A stretch of 64,000 nt of DNA, taken from positions 62,001-126,000 of the forward strand of contig NZ_LOBC01000050.1 of NCBI RefSeq assembly GCF_001583695.1. Direction: 5' to 3'. Below are positions 1 to 8,298 of the stretch, one piece after another. A model generated the notes under the pieces. The model was not told the DNA's origin. It made no database searches and worked only from the letters and a program-made list of their open reading frames with translations. The DNA is from Bacillus wiedmannii. GTDB taxonomy: Bacteria > Bacillota > Bacilli > Bacillales > Bacillaceae_G. Numbering within the stretch: position 1 is the first letter of the stretch; each line of letters begins with the position of its first letter. A program made the position numbers and the translations under genes.

Positions 1-295
1 TCCCGTTTTTCTTCCATTGCTCCCGCTGTTTTAAAGAGCCTACCTTTGCAAGCTCACTATACGTTAGTACCTTTTCAATAATGCGATACGCTTCTTCATC
101 TAAAGACAATCCATCTAACACTTGCAGCGTACGGTGCACATAGTACAACACCGCGTCTGTTTTTAATGCACCAAGTACCTGTACATTCTCATAGTTTTGA
201 TGTATCTCCTCTGCCTCGATTAGATACTTTAACCACGTAGGGAGAGTATTAGAAAACCCTTCAATGTATTTATTTAGAACCTCAATATTTTTCAA
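1..295 (-). CDS. Small hypothetical protein, possible immunity protein (partial, runs off left edge)
   Basis: An open frame on the minus strand begins near 295 and has no stop before the window edge, so the C-terminus is missing. I place the start at a TTG (293-295) because GGGGGT lies seven bases upstream of it; the in-frame ATG at 308-310 would put that Shine-Dalgarno inside the gene. The visible 98 or so residues are charged, helical-looking and have no signal peptide or membrane segment. I do not recognise the family. The gene starts a few bases after the stop of a broken gene end (301-540), the tight arrangement typical of a toxin C-terminus followed by its immunity gene, so an immunity role is an inference from context only. 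Confidence 0.6.
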   Translation of the reverse strand, partial: MKNIEVLNKYIEGFSNTLPTWLKYLIEAEEIHQNYENVQVLGALKTDAVLYYVHRTLQVLDGLSLDEEAYRIIEKVLTYSELAKVGSLKQREQWKKNG

Positions 296-300
296 CTTAT

Positions 301-540
301 TTACCCCCATATATAATCAATTTCAGTAGTATGGCCTGGGACATCTTCTCTAAAAAGATTATCACCTTATGCCCCCTTTACCATCTATATCTCTTTCAAA
401 TACAAATGCATCAAACCGAGTCTTTTTATCATGTAAAAGAGAGTTATCAATTTCGTTTCTAACATGCCAAGGTTGTAACACATTCTTTTGTTTATCTCTT
501 ATTTTATCTTCATTAGGAATTTCGGAGGATCACTTCTCAA
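301..540 (-). pseudogene. Broken 3' end of a larger gene (possible polymorphic-toxin C-terminal domain)
   Basis: Minus-strand translation gives a coherent protein-like fragment (including PWHVRNEID and TRFDAFVFERDIDG) that meets a stop near 362-370. It then continues in the next frame as GDNLFREDVPGHTTEIDYIWG, ending at a TAA at 301-303. A second shift near 520-535 joins a short upstream DPPKF-like piece. No start codon or upstream coding region exists before the hairpin at 581-616, so only a decayed tail of about 75 codons remains. The family is not recognised. The reading as a toxin tail rests on its position directly before a small gene. Confidence 0.55.
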
Positions 541-580
541 ATTGATAAACGTATGTTGTAACAGAATCAACTGAAAATTG

Positions 581-616
581 AAACGGCAAGCGGGTGCACT
601 CCACTTGCCGTTTTTT
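581..616. terminator. Hairpin terminator
   Basis: AACGGCAAG pairs with CTTGCCGTT around an 11-base loop. The plus side is followed by six T. On the minus side it lies just after the lipoprotein stop, with a shorter T run. Confidence 0.7.
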
Positions 617-996
617 CATAGCTTAGTATGTACTTGAATTTCTTTTGCTTTCTCTTTTTCACCCTTCACGCGTACAATTAAATCATATGATCCGGATTTT
701 GGCGCTTCAAAAGAAAGCAAGCCTTCTTTTTGAGAAGTGACTTCTTCTTCATAAATAACCTTATCATCTTTTGTAACTTGCAATAAAATCGTACCTTCTT
801 CAACGGCTGCTTCATAAGGGATTTCCACATTTCCTTTTTCAGCTTTTAGCGTTTGTACATCGTAATACCCTTGCAGGGAACCAATTTTCAAAGTCGTTTC
901 ACCATTTTTTTGAACCTTTGTAACTTGTGTTGCTGTATTGCACGCGCTTAACAATACAACAAGAGTGAGGATCATAAATAAACGTAGTGATTTCAT
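616..996 (-). CDS. Small lipoprotein of unknown function
   Basis: The 126-residue product starts with a lipoprotein signal peptide (short basic start, hydrophobic stretch, lipobox LSAC with the lipidated Cys at residue 19), so it should be anchored to the outer face of the membrane. The mature part is rich in Lys, Glu and beta-branched residues and ends in a stretch (SGSYDLIVRVKG) that resembles an immunoglobulin-like beta-sandwich edge. Its family is not recognised. The start has a good AAAGGAG site at normal spacing. It lies downstream of a small membrane-protein gene on the same strand with a 59-base gap and is followed by a hairpin terminator. Confidence 0.8.
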   Translation of the reverse strand: MKSLRLFMILTLVVLLSACNTATQVTKVQKNGETTLKIGSLQGYYDVQTLKAEKGNVEIPYEAAVEEGTILLQVTKDDKVIYEEEVTSQKEGLLSFEAPKSGSYDLIVRVKGEKEKAKEIQVHTKL

Positions 997-1055
997 AGAA
1001 ATTCTCCTTTTTTATGTATATGAATTAAAATTCTAACTCTAAATTTTGTACCATC

Positions 1056-1265
1056 TTATTTCCCACCTCTTAAAATAGCTGTTTTTATAATAAAATAAGT
1101 AATAGAAAATAATAAACAAGTACCCATTGTACCAAAAACTGCAACTGAGATGTTACCTGCTAATGTTTCATTTGGATCTAATGCATTAGGTAAAATTGTA
1201 CCAAAAATTGCAATACAGGCTAATACAAACATAAAATATTTAAATCTTTTTACTTTCTTATTCAT
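1056..1265 (-). CDS. Small two-helix membrane protein (possible immunity protein)
   Basis: The 69-residue product has a basic N-terminus (MNKKVKRFK), then two hydrophobic helices (about residues 10-28 and 38-62) joined by a short polar loop (NALDPNETLAGN). The start has an AAGGGG site. It follows directly after the broken gene end at 1280-1382, which ends 14 bases upstream. Small two-helix proteins of this kind are common immunity partners of membrane-active toxins, but nothing in the sequence proves that role here. The function is unknown. Confidence 0.65.
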   Translation of the reverse strand: MNKKVKRFKYFMFVLACIAIFGTILPNALDPNETLAGNISVAVFGTMGTCLLFSITYFIIKTAILRGGK

Positions 1266-1279
1266 ACTAATTATCCCCT

Positions 1280-1382
1280 TTATTCCTTAACATTAACTTC
1301 TAAACCAAATCCCTATAAACCTACACCAGGGCCTAATGGTACATGGAATTTGACTCTGCTTTTTCTAGCTTCAAAGGATCCC
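1280..1382 (-). pseudogene. Broken 3' end of a gene, interrupted by an in-frame TAG
   Basis: Minus-strand translation reads GGSFEARKSRVKFHVPLGPG, then VGL, then an in-frame TAG (1313-1315), then GFGLEVNVKE and TAA at 1280-1282. The frame stays intact across the stop, which suggests a nonsense mutation in a former gene. Nothing upstream extends it to a full gene. The Gly-rich tail directly before a small membrane-protein gene suggests a toxin C-terminus with its immunity gene, as a guess. Confidence 0.5.
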
Positions 1383-1650
1383 CCAAGTATTATACATACC
1401 AATTCATTCATATAGAAAAAGCCCCGTTCAAATCAAACACTTAAGCCAACTATTTTTTATAATACTCAAATAATTATACACAAACATCTCTATCAATTCA
1501 TCTCAATACCTCAATTACCTTTTAAGTATATCAATGACAAAATATATAATCTAATAATATTTTTTTATATAATTAAAAACAAACATAGTTACAACAAGAG
1601 AATGTTTGTATGCTGATTTGTACTGTATTCCCTTATTCCATGTACTCTTT
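1383..1650. other. AT-rich stretch without recognisable gene
   Basis: I see no open frame with a ribosome binding site here and no clear RNA structure. It may be further decayed sequence from the gene whose end lies at 1280-1382. Confidence 0.5.
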
Positions 1651-1684
1651 AAAAAACCTTACTTTTTAAAAAGTAAGGTTTTTT
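1651..1684 (-). terminator. Terminator of the oligopeptide-binding protein gene
   Basis: Near-perfect inverted repeat AAAACCTTACTTTTT / AAAAAGTAAGGTTTT, flanked by A and T runs, immediately after the stop of the gene at 1689-3317. Confidence 0.85.
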
Positions 1685-1688
1685 GTAT

Positions 1689-3317
1689 TTATTCATTAGC
1701 GATATAAGCATTCTTATAAGTATAAACACCACCAAATTGATGCTTTTCAATTCCCTTTACGTAATCCTTTTGTACATATGCTGAACCAATATGATACAGC
1801 GGTGCTACAGCTGCATCTTCTAATAATACCTGCTCAGCTTCTAGCAATGCTCCCCATCGTTTCTCTGGTTCTAGTACAAAATCAGTTTTCGCTTTCTTTA
1901 TTAATTCATCGAAACGAGAATTAGAGTAATTCATTTTATTATTCTGATTACCCGTCGTAAATAGCTCTAAGTAACTAATTGGGTCTTTATAGTCAGGTCC
2001 CCAATTTGCCATAGTTATATCGTAATCACCTGTTTGTTCTAACTGTAATTTTTGCTTAAATGGCTGTTGTTTAATTTGTATCGTTAATCCATGCAAATTC
2101 TTTTCTAAATCACCTTTTATATATTCTGCCATACGTTTTGCATTATCTTGTTCAAACGTTAAAAACTCGAAGTTTATTTGCTCTACTCCAAGCTCTTTTT
2201 TCGCTTCTTCCCAAATCTTTTTCGCATTTTGCAAATCATATGAAGAAAGATCTCCGTTTTCTTTTCTAAAATCTTTGCCAGTCTCTTCATTTATATGACC
2301 AACTGGTACAAGTCCGCTTGCAGGTTTTGCCCCGTTATTAATAAAGTGAGCAACGAAATCTTCTTTATTTAACGCTAATGAAATAGATTGACGCACTTTC
2401 TTATTTGCTAACGCATTATTTTTTTCATTAAAACGTAGCATAGCAATTCCAGGATCGCTCGACATATGTAATTCCTTATTCCCTTTATACTTGTCTACAA
2501 ATTGAGAATTAATAGGCACCCGGTCCAAATTACCAGCTTCGTATAAATTAACAGCCGTCATTGTATCCTTTACAATTTGAAAGTTTATCTCGTCTAATTT
2601 CACTTTCTTTTCATCCCAATATGTAGCATTCTTCTTTAATTGAAACTCTTGTTCATGCTTCCACTTCTCTAATACAAATGGCCCGTTATATATGAGATTA
2701 CTAGGTTCCAATGCATAATTCTTTCCTTGTTCTTTCAAAAATGATTCATGCTGTGGTAAGTAAATCGGCAATGCTAACAACTGTAAAAAATACGGAATTG
2801 GCTGTTCGAGTTCCACTTCTAACTTATAATCATTTATTGCTTTAACTCCAAGGTTATCAAGAGACATTGTTCCTTTATTAATTTCTTTCGCATTTTTCAC
2901 ATGAAAGAGCATGGACGCATATTGAGACGCTGTTTCAGGGGTAATTGCACGTTTCCATGCAAACATAAAATCATTTGCTGTTACATTGTCACCATTTGAC
3001 CATTTTGCATCTTTACGCAAATCAAATGTATATTTTTTACCATCTTCACTTCTTTTAAACGATTTTGCTACCGCTGGAATAGGCTGATCTTGATCATCTA
3101 ATACATACAACCCTTCAAATATGTTTTGCATAACGTGCGCTGACGTACCATCCATCGTTTTCGCAGTATCAAGAGAAGGAATTTCTTCTGATACCGTTAC
3201 ATTTAATACTTGTTTTTTTGCCTCTGTTTCGCTTTTATTCGCTTTATTATTACAAGCTGTTAATAATAAAGATGTAACAAGTGCCATTACCATTAAATGG
3301 CTCTTCTTTCGCTTCAT
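1689..3317 (-). CDS. Oligopeptide ABC transporter substrate-binding lipoprotein (OppA family)
   Basis: The 542-residue product captures peptides outside the membrane and hands them to an Opp-type ABC permease. A lipoprotein signal ends in LLTAC with the lipidated Cys at residue 22. The family-5 solute-binding fold follows over the rest of the chain, with typical landmarks: YTFDLRKDAKWSNGD, the FMFAWKRAI stretch, YNGPFVLEKW and, late in the chain, ANWGPDYKDPISYLELF. The length is usual for OppA. The start has an AAGGAG site. No permease or ATPase genes lie nearby, so it must use a transporter encoded elsewhere. Such orphan OppA paralogues are common in this group, and a second one lies at 36186-37826. 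The exact peptide preference cannot be read. Confidence 0.92.
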   Translation of the reverse strand: MKRKKSHLMVMALVTSLLLTACNNKANKSETEAKKQVLNVTVSEEIPSLDTAKTMDGTSAHVMQNIFEGLYVLDDQDQPIPAVAKSFKRSEDGKKYTFDLRKDAKWSNGDNVTANDFMFAWKRAITPETASQYASMLFHVKNAKEINKGTMSLDNLGVKAINDYKLEVELEQPIPYFLQLLALPIYLPQHESFLKEQGKNYALEPSNLIYNGPFVLEKWKHEQEFQLKKNATYWDEKKVKLDEINFQIVKDTMTAVNLYEAGNLDRVPINSQFVDKYKGNKELHMSSDPGIAMLRFNEKNNALANKKVRQSISLALNKEDFVAHFINNGAKPASGLVPVGHINEETGKDFRKENGDLSSYDLQNAKKIWEEAKKELGVEQINFEFLTFEQDNAKRMAEYIKGDLEKNLHGLTIQIKQQPFKQKLQLEQTGDYDITMANWGPDYKDPISYLELFTTGNQNNKMNYSNSRFDELIKKAKTDFVLEPEKRWGALLEAEQVLLEDAAVAPLYHIGSAYVQKDYVKGIEKHQFGGVYTYKNAYIANE

Positions 3318-3420
3318 GAATTGTTCTCCTTAATTATAAAATATTATAAAGCGTTATATATTATAGCAGAAATATGAACAGAAAGATGCGACATTCTTTT
3401 GAATATTTATTCGTTCAAGA

Positions 3421-3456
3421 AAAAAAGCTATCCTTTTAAAAAAGGATAGCTTTTTC
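3421..3456 (-). terminator. Terminator after mtaD
   Basis: AAAAAGCTATCCTTTT / AAAAGGATAGCTTTTT inverted repeat flanked by A and T runs, just past the mtaD stop. Confidence 0.85.
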
Positions 3457-3472
3457 AACTACATATAATTAT

Positions 3473-4780
3473 CTATCTTTGCAAACCTCGTTTATATTGA
3501 CTTGCTTCAAATATAATACGCTCTTCATCTAACGTTTTACATTCGCCATTCCAAACGACACGCTTACCGTTAATAATTACATCGCTTATATCTTTTCCAC
3601 TAGCAGCATATACAAGGTGTGATAACACTTCATCCGCTGGTTGTAAATGCGGCTTATTAGACGGATCAATCGTAATAAAATCAGCACATTTACCAGCTTC
3701 AAGTGTTCCTGTTTGTTTCATCCCAATTACTTCAGCAGCTCCTTTAGTCGCAAGTGAAAGGGCTGTTTCAACCGGTAACGCTGTTGCGTCTTGGTGAATA
3801 CCTTTTTGTAATAATGTTGCTATGCGCATTTCTTCAAACATATCTAAATTGTTATTAGATGCCACACTATCTGTTGCAATTCCTACTTTCATTCCTGCTT
3901 CTAACATCGCTTTTACATTCGCTATACCAGAACCTAGTTTTAAATTACTATTCGGGTTATGAGCTACTCGAACATCGTGTTCTGCTAAAAATGCACGCTC
4001 ATTTTCATTTAACACTACACCGTGCGCAATGACTGTTGGGCGTTTAAACAGCCCGCAACTTGCTGCATATTCTACTGGGCGTTTTCCATACTGCGCTTCA
4101 ATATCACGTACTTCACGCTCTGTTTCCGAAAGGTGAATATGAACCATCGTTTGATTTTCTACTGCAATACGTGCGCATTCTTCTAATAGTTCTGTGGAAC
4201 ATGTATATGGGCTATGCGGTGCAACCATCGTAGTTAACATACCACTTTCATTATAGTAACGCTTTACATATTTTTCAGCTTCTTCAATTGCTTTCTTTTC
4301 ATCATCTTTCGTTCCGAAGCTAAATAAAGTTCTTGAAACAGCAGCTCGCATTCCACTCTTTGATACCGTTTCCATAATTGCATCTTGATCTACTCCAATT
4401 GGATTAAACATATCAGAGAATGATGTTGTACCACTTTTCACCATTTCAAGTAATCCTAATTCCGTACTAGCGACCGCAAGCTCTGGAGTAAATTGACTTT
4501 CAAGTGGCCAAATTCTTGTCTCAAGCCATGGCTGTAATAACATATCATCACCAATACCTCTTAAGAGACTCATTACAACGTGTGTATGTGTATTTACAAG
4601 CCCTGGTAAAACCCACTTTCCTTTCATGTCAATTACTTCATCTACTTCAAAATTATTAGCAAATTCTCCGCTTTTTACATCTATAATTTGATCATTTTCT
4701 ACAATGATATATCCATTTTCTATCACTTCGTTTTGTTCATTCATCGTTACAATTGTAGCGTTTACATAAGTTGTTTTCAA
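3473..4780 (-). CDS. mtaD: 5-methylthioadenosine/S-adenosylhomocysteine deaminase
   Basis: A cytosolic amidohydrolase of 435 residues that deaminates the adenine ring of MTA and SAH, by-products of polyamine synthesis and methylation. The metal-dependent hydrolase fold is shown by the NTHTHV pair (His65 and His67), the LHLSE-type ligand near the middle (HIHLSETE), a later HGVVL histidine, and the ATDSVASNN aspartate near residue 300. I moved the start to a TTG at 4778-4780, because AAAGGGG lies eight bases upstream. The upstream in-frame TTG at 4796-4798 has no site of its own. The 435-residue length matches the family. It is followed by a terminator and appears to be a single-gene transcript. 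Related chlorohydrolase or guanine-deaminase activity is a less likely alternative. Confidence 0.85.
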   Translation of the reverse strand: MKTTYVNATIVTMNEQNEVIENGYIIVENDQIIDVKSGEFANNFEVDEVIDMKGKWVLPGLVNTHTHVVMSLLRGIGDDMLLQPWLETRIWPLESQFTPELAVASTELGLLEMVKSGTTSFSDMFNPIGVDQDAIMETVSKSGMRAAVSRTLFSFGTKDDEKKAIEEAEKYVKRYYNESGMLTTMVAPHSPYTCSTELLEECARIAVENQTMVHIHLSETEREVRDIEAQYGKRPVEYAASCGLFKRPTVIAHGVVLNENERAFLAEHDVRVAHNPNSNLKLGSGIANVKAMLEAGMKVGIATDSVASNNNLDMFEEMRIATLLQKGIHQDATALPVETALSLATKGAAEVIGMKQTGTLEAGKCADFITIDPSNKPHLQPADEVLSHLVYAASGKDISDVIINGKRVVWNGECKTLDEERIIFEASQYKRGLQR

Positions 4781-4851
4781 AAGTATTTCCCCTTTCAACT
4801 CTATGAAGTTCCCTTTAATAAGTTACCACCATTATAGTAACTTATTAAAGA

Positions 4852-5211
4852 TTAAGAGTCAAAAGATAATTTTAATTCTTTCTTTATCTTTTCCTTCAAA
4901 ATGCTATATTGTTTTTCATTTGTATCCGTAAATGCTTCCTCCCAATTTGATTTCTCATCCATATAATTCAATTTTTCATTGAATTGAGTCTCTGTAAAAT
5001 CAAACCTCTGCCCATCTATACAGTTATAAAAGTGCCACACTTCCCCGATTTTTGTCTTTTTGATTTTCCCTCCGTATATATCTTGAACGACTAGAGCCGT
5101 TACACCACACTGTCCCTTTGCTGGATTCTCAATTGTCCACTTTGAACTTGTTTCAATCGACCACGATTTTATTAGTGCTTCATATATTCTTTTTTCCTTT
5201 ATATTATCCAT
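4852..5211 (-). CDS. YunG family protein
   Basis: A 119-residue soluble protein. The stretch SWSIETSSKWTIENPAKGQC followed by GVTALVVQDIYGG and the WHFYNCIDGQRFDFT segment match the YunG family of Bacillus as I remember it. The biochemical role of that family is unknown. The conserved Cys (GQCGVTALV) and the later His (VWHFYN) could form a thiol-enzyme-like pair, but this is speculation. The gene has a GTAGGAG site and lies 27 bases from the GNAT gene upstream on the same strand, so they may be co-transcribed. Confidence 0.75.
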   Translation of the reverse strand: MDNIKEKRIYEALIKSWSIETSSKWTIENPAKGQCGVTALVVQDIYGGKIKKTKIGEVWHFYNCIDGQRFDFTETQFNEKLNYMDEKSNWEEAFTDTNEKQYSILKEKIKKELKLSFDS

Positions 5212-5238
5212 TCTCAGCTTCTCCTACTATTAATAGTT

Positions 5239-5682
5239 TTACACATCATATTTCAAAAGAGGCAGTAAACGATCCTTAAAAACAGTTGATGGTGTCTCTC
5301 CTATTAACTCTGCTCCCATCTTCAGGTAATATCCTTTTGCATTCGGATCACTATCAATCGTAAAGCTTTTTAAACCTAATTCATTTGCTTTTTCTATTAC
5401 ATACTCCCAAAGTATTTTCCCGTAGCCTTTCCCTTTGTAACGAGGATGAATGTATAGGAAATCGAGAGCTTTATCATTTCGTAAAAATGAGAAAAATCCA
5501 ATCTTCGTATTATCGTTTTCTAAAACATATACAAAATTATTTTTTATGTACTCTTCTGTAATTGTTAAATCTTCCTTACAAGCAAGTATGAATTCTTCAC
5601 TATAGTTCCACGTTGCTTTTGAATATAGTGCAAGTTCACTTAATTCATTTGCTTCACTTAATAACGCTTTTCTTATCTTCAT
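5239..5682 (-). CDS. GNAT family N-acetyltransferase
   Basis: A 147-residue cytosolic acyl-CoA-dependent transferase. The GNAT core is visible as KIGFFSF (beta 4), then LDFLYIHPRYKGKGYGKILW, which contains the acetyl-CoA pyrophosphate-binding motif (RYKGKGYG, residues about 93-100). The final YYLKMGAELIGE strand follows. The substrate cannot be predicted. The start follows a GAGGAG site. It lies upstream of yunG on the same strand with a short gap, suggesting one transcript. Confidence 0.85.
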   Translation of the reverse strand: MKIRKALLSEANELSELALYSKATWNYSEEFILACKEDLTITEEYIKNNFVYVLENDNTKIGFFSFLRNDKALDFLYIHPRYKGKGYGKILWEYVIEKANELGLKSFTIDSDPNAKGYYLKMGAELIGETPSTVFKDRLLPLLKYDV

Positions 5683-5835
5683 GATTCTTTCTCCTCACTT
5701 TCAATATGTAAACTACTAAATTGATTCGGAAAACACTTCAAAAAACCTTTTATTTTCATAGATTAGGGATAATTTTTATAAAACCAAAATGGCTGACCAT
5801 ATTATTGGTAACTGTTTGTAACAATTTCTTTAAAT

Positions 5836-5875
5836 AAAAAGAACGCCATCCCTGAAAGTTGGCGTTCCCTTTTTC
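5836..5875 (-). terminator. Terminator after the CoA-transferase gene
   Basis: GAACGCCA pairs with TGGCGTTC; the minus strand continues into a T run. It sits about 55 bases past the stop of the gene at 5931-7445. Confidence 0.8.
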
Positions 5876-5930
5876 GAAAGTCTAATCTTCAAACTCAATC
5901 ATTCGTTTTACTATTTCTTACGATACACAC

Positions 5931-7445
5931 CTATACAGTTTCCACTACCGCTTCAAGCATCGTTCCATTTTTAGCATAATTCGTATGCCAAGAAAAAGCT
6001 TTTTCTAAAATATGAGGGGTTTGTCCACCTCTTGTTTTTGCTTCTTCGAAATAAGCTCGTAACTGGTCACGATACATTGGATGTGCGCAGTTCTCAATAA
6101 TCAGTTCCACTCTTTCTCTTGGCGCCAGTCCTCTTAAATCAGCGTACCCTTGTTCAGTGACAATAACATCTACATCGTGTTCCGTATGGTCTACATGAGA
6201 GACGAAAGGAACGATACTTGAAATGTTACCACCTTTCGCAATCGATTTCGTAACAAAGATAGCTAGACGTGCATTTCTCGCAAAATCACCAGAACCACCA
6301 ATACCATTCATCATTTTTGTACCTAAAACGTGAGTAGAGTTCACATTTCCGTATATATCTAATTCTAAAGCCGTATTAATCGAGATTAATCCGAGGCGGC
6401 GAATGATTTCAGGATGATTGGAAATCTCTTGCGGGCGCATCATTAATTTGTCACGATATTTTTCAAAGTTAGAAAATACTTGTTGCATTTTCTCTTCAGA
6501 AAGCGTGATGGAGCAGCAGGAAGCAAAATTGACTTTCCCAGCATCCATTAGATCAAAGACCGCATCCTGTAAAACTTCAGAATACACTTCTAAATCTTCA
6601 AACTCCGAATCTAGCATGCCGTGCAATACTGCATTAGCAACTGAACCAATTCCAGATTGTAACGGTGCTAAACGATTTGTTAATCGGCCTACTTTAACCT
6701 CTTCTCGAAGGAACTCTATTAAATGCTGTGCCATAATAACAGTTTCTTCATCTGGAGGAACAATTGTCGATGGCGAATCCAGTTGATTCGTAAACACAAT
6801 TCCCTTCACTTTTTCAGCATCAATTGGAATACCGATTGTTCCAATTCGATCATCCGTTTTTACGAGCGGAATAGGGAGTCTTTCCCCTTGTTTACCTGGT
6901 TCATATAAATCATGCAGCCCCTCTAATTGCGTAGATTGAGCCAGATTCATTTCAATAATAATGGACTTAGCATTTAAGGAGAATGCTAAGGAATTTCCAA
7001 TTGAAGTGGTTGGAATAATCATTCCATCTTCAGTAATCGCAACCGCTTCCAAGATAGCGAAATCTATATCCATAACGTCAGCACGAAGTAACTCTGCTGT
7101 ATGAGATAAGTGCTGATCCACAAATAAAAAGTCTCCGTTATTAATTCCTTTTCGCATAGTTGCATCTGCTTGGAAAGGCAATCTTTTCCCTAAAATTCCT
7201 GCCTCAGCAAATAATTTATCTACATCCGAACCTAAAGAGGCACCTGTATAAACATTTACTTTAAAAGATTTATCATTCTTAACTCGGTTTACAAGTGCAA
7301 ATGGGACTGCTTTTACATCACCAGCACGTGTAAATCCACTTAATCCTAAAGTCATTCCACTTTCAATCCATGAAGCTGCTTCTTCAGGTGTAACTACGCG
7401 ATCTTTTAATCGTTGATCCCTAATTCTATCTAAATTATTTTCCAT
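5931..7445 (-). CDS. Acetyl-CoA hydrolase / succinate:acetate-type CoA-transferase
   Basis: A 504-residue cytosolic enzyme of the class I CoA-transferase family. Members swap CoA between succinate or propionate and acetate, or hydrolyse acetyl-CoA. The N-terminal half carries SGMTLGLSGFTRAGDVKAVP. The C-terminal half carries the glutamate-bearing stretch VYSEVLQDAVFDLMDAG (candidate catalytic Glu) and the oxyanion-type loop GIGGSGDFARNA. The length fits AarC/Cat1-like enzymes. I start it at ATG 7443-7445, where GGGAGAGGG precedes it at proper spacing; the upstream ATG gives six extra residues. A LytTR-family regulator lies directly upstream on the same strand, 127 bases away, and is the natural candidate to control it. 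Whether it acts as transferase or hydrolase cannot be decided by eye. Confidence 0.85.
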   Translation of the reverse strand: MENNLDRIRDQRLKDRVVTPEEAASWIESGMTLGLSGFTRAGDVKAVPFALVNRVKNDKSFKVNVYTGASLGSDVDKLFAEAGILGKRLPFQADATMRKGINNGDFLFVDQHLSHTAELLRADVMDIDFAILEAVAITEDGMIIPTTSIGNSLAFSLNAKSIIIEMNLAQSTQLEGLHDLYEPGKQGERLPIPLVKTDDRIGTIGIPIDAEKVKGIVFTNQLDSPSTIVPPDEETVIMAQHLIEFLREEVKVGRLTNRLAPLQSGIGSVANAVLHGMLDSEFEDLEVYSEVLQDAVFDLMDAGKVNFASCCSITLSEEKMQQVFSNFEKYRDKLMMRPQEISNHPEIIRRLGLISINTALELDIYGNVNSTHVLGTKMMNGIGGSGDFARNARLAIFVTKSIAKGGNISSIVPFVSHVDHTEHDVDVIVTEQGYADLRGLAPRERVELIIENCAHPMYRDQLRAYFEEAKTRGGQTPHILEKAFSWHTNYAKNGTMLEAVVETV

Positions 7446-7481
7446 ATGTAATCCCTCTCCCAATGAATATTCATAATTATT

Positions 7482-7523
7482 TTACACATTAACACCATCA
7501 AAATAGGGATTTTCTTACACAAT
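7482..7523 (-). promoter_or_regulatory. Direct repeat, candidate regulator site before the CoA-transferase gene
   Basis: Two near-identical nonamers on the minus strand, ATTGTGTAA and AATGTGTAA, are 33 bases apart (about three helical turns). They end about 37 bases upstream of the CoA-transferase start. LytTR regulators bind direct repeats, and one is encoded next door. The match to a known LytTR consensus is poor. Confidence 0.3.
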
Positions 7524-7572
7524 GCCGAAAATTCAGATAAAACAGCGAATCTAGGTTCTAAAGTAGAAAATT

Positions 7573-8217
7573 TTAGAATCCTAGAAGCTTACGAAAATAA
7601 CTGGCGTATGATTGACTTACTGGTACCCTCTCTCCGTTATCCATAGAAAGTAAAAAGGTAGAATGCGTATCAGGATAAATCGCTTTAATATGATTAACAT
7701 TTACAATAAAGGAACGGTGGCATCTAATAAACGAATCTTTCGGAAGTAAGTATTCGAATTCTTGTAGTGAGTATTTATGTGTTCCTGTTAACTCTTCTGA
7801 ATTCACATACGTCTTTTTATCTTTAGCCTCTAAATACATGACCTTTGAAAAAGGAACTGGAACCCATCCGTCTGTTGTTTTTAAAGTAACGACTGACTTA
7901 CCATCCGTTAAAGCGGGATAAATTGCCGTCACACACCCTTCAATCTTGCCATTATTTGAAAATGGTACGGCCATTCCATGATAAGGAATACCGAAAACAT
8001 CACGGTTAATAAACTCAGAGGCTTTTTGCTTCGTTACCATTGCTTTATGAGCAATCGTTCCTTCCTTAATAGGATCCCCGGCGCTAATCTTTAAATCAAT
8101 TCGTTTACTTGGCCGATAGTAAATATATTCTTTCGTATTCGAAACGGCGATTGATATTTCATCTGAAAATAATTCCCCAACAACATCTAGTAGTATACCT
8201 AATGTTTTATCTTCCAT
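7573..8217 (-). CDS. LytTR-type transcriptional regulator with N-terminal sensor domain
   Basis: A 214-residue protein. Residues about 1-105 form a PAS-like or small-ligand sensor (VAVSNTKEYIYYRPS, then GIPYHGMAVPF and GCVTAIYPA). Residues about 110-214 form a LytTR DNA-binding domain, marked by VMYLEAKDKKTYV, IRCHRSFIVNVNHIKAI and VPVSQSYASYFRKLLG. It lacks a receiver domain, so it is not a classic two-component response regulator; a ligand or metabolite probably acts directly on the N-terminus. The start has a GAGGTG site. Its position just upstream of the CoA-transferase gene suggests local control of acetate or CoA-ester metabolism. Confidence 0.85.
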   Translation of the reverse strand: MEDKTLGILLDVVGELFSDEISIAVSNTKEYIYYRPSKRIDLKISAGDPIKEGTIAHKAMVTKQKASEFINRDVFGIPYHGMAVPFSNNGKIEGCVTAIYPALTDGKSVVTLKTTDGWVPVPFSKVMYLEAKDKKTYVNSEELTGTHKYSLQEFEYLLPKDSFIRCHRSFIVNVNHIKAIYPDTHSTFLLSMDNGERVPVSQSYASYFRKLLGF

Positions 8218-8257
8218 ATTATTAACACCTCATTCACTATTATACTACTATTATGAT

Positions 8258-8293
8258 TTGTAAAACCGTTCAACAATTTGAACGGTTTTACAA
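8258..8293 (-). terminator. Terminator-like perfect inverted repeat
   Basis: TTGTAAAACCGTTCAA and its exact complement are separated by only four bases, directly after the pentapeptide-repeat gene stop and before the LytTR gene. The T run is short, so it could also act as an operator. Confidence 0.6.
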
Positions 8294-8298
8294 ACAAT

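Noticed and set aside
1689-3317. A complete oligopeptide transporter operon
   Set aside because: Neither of the two oppA genes (here and at 36186-37826) has oppB, C, D or F neighbours; they are orphans.
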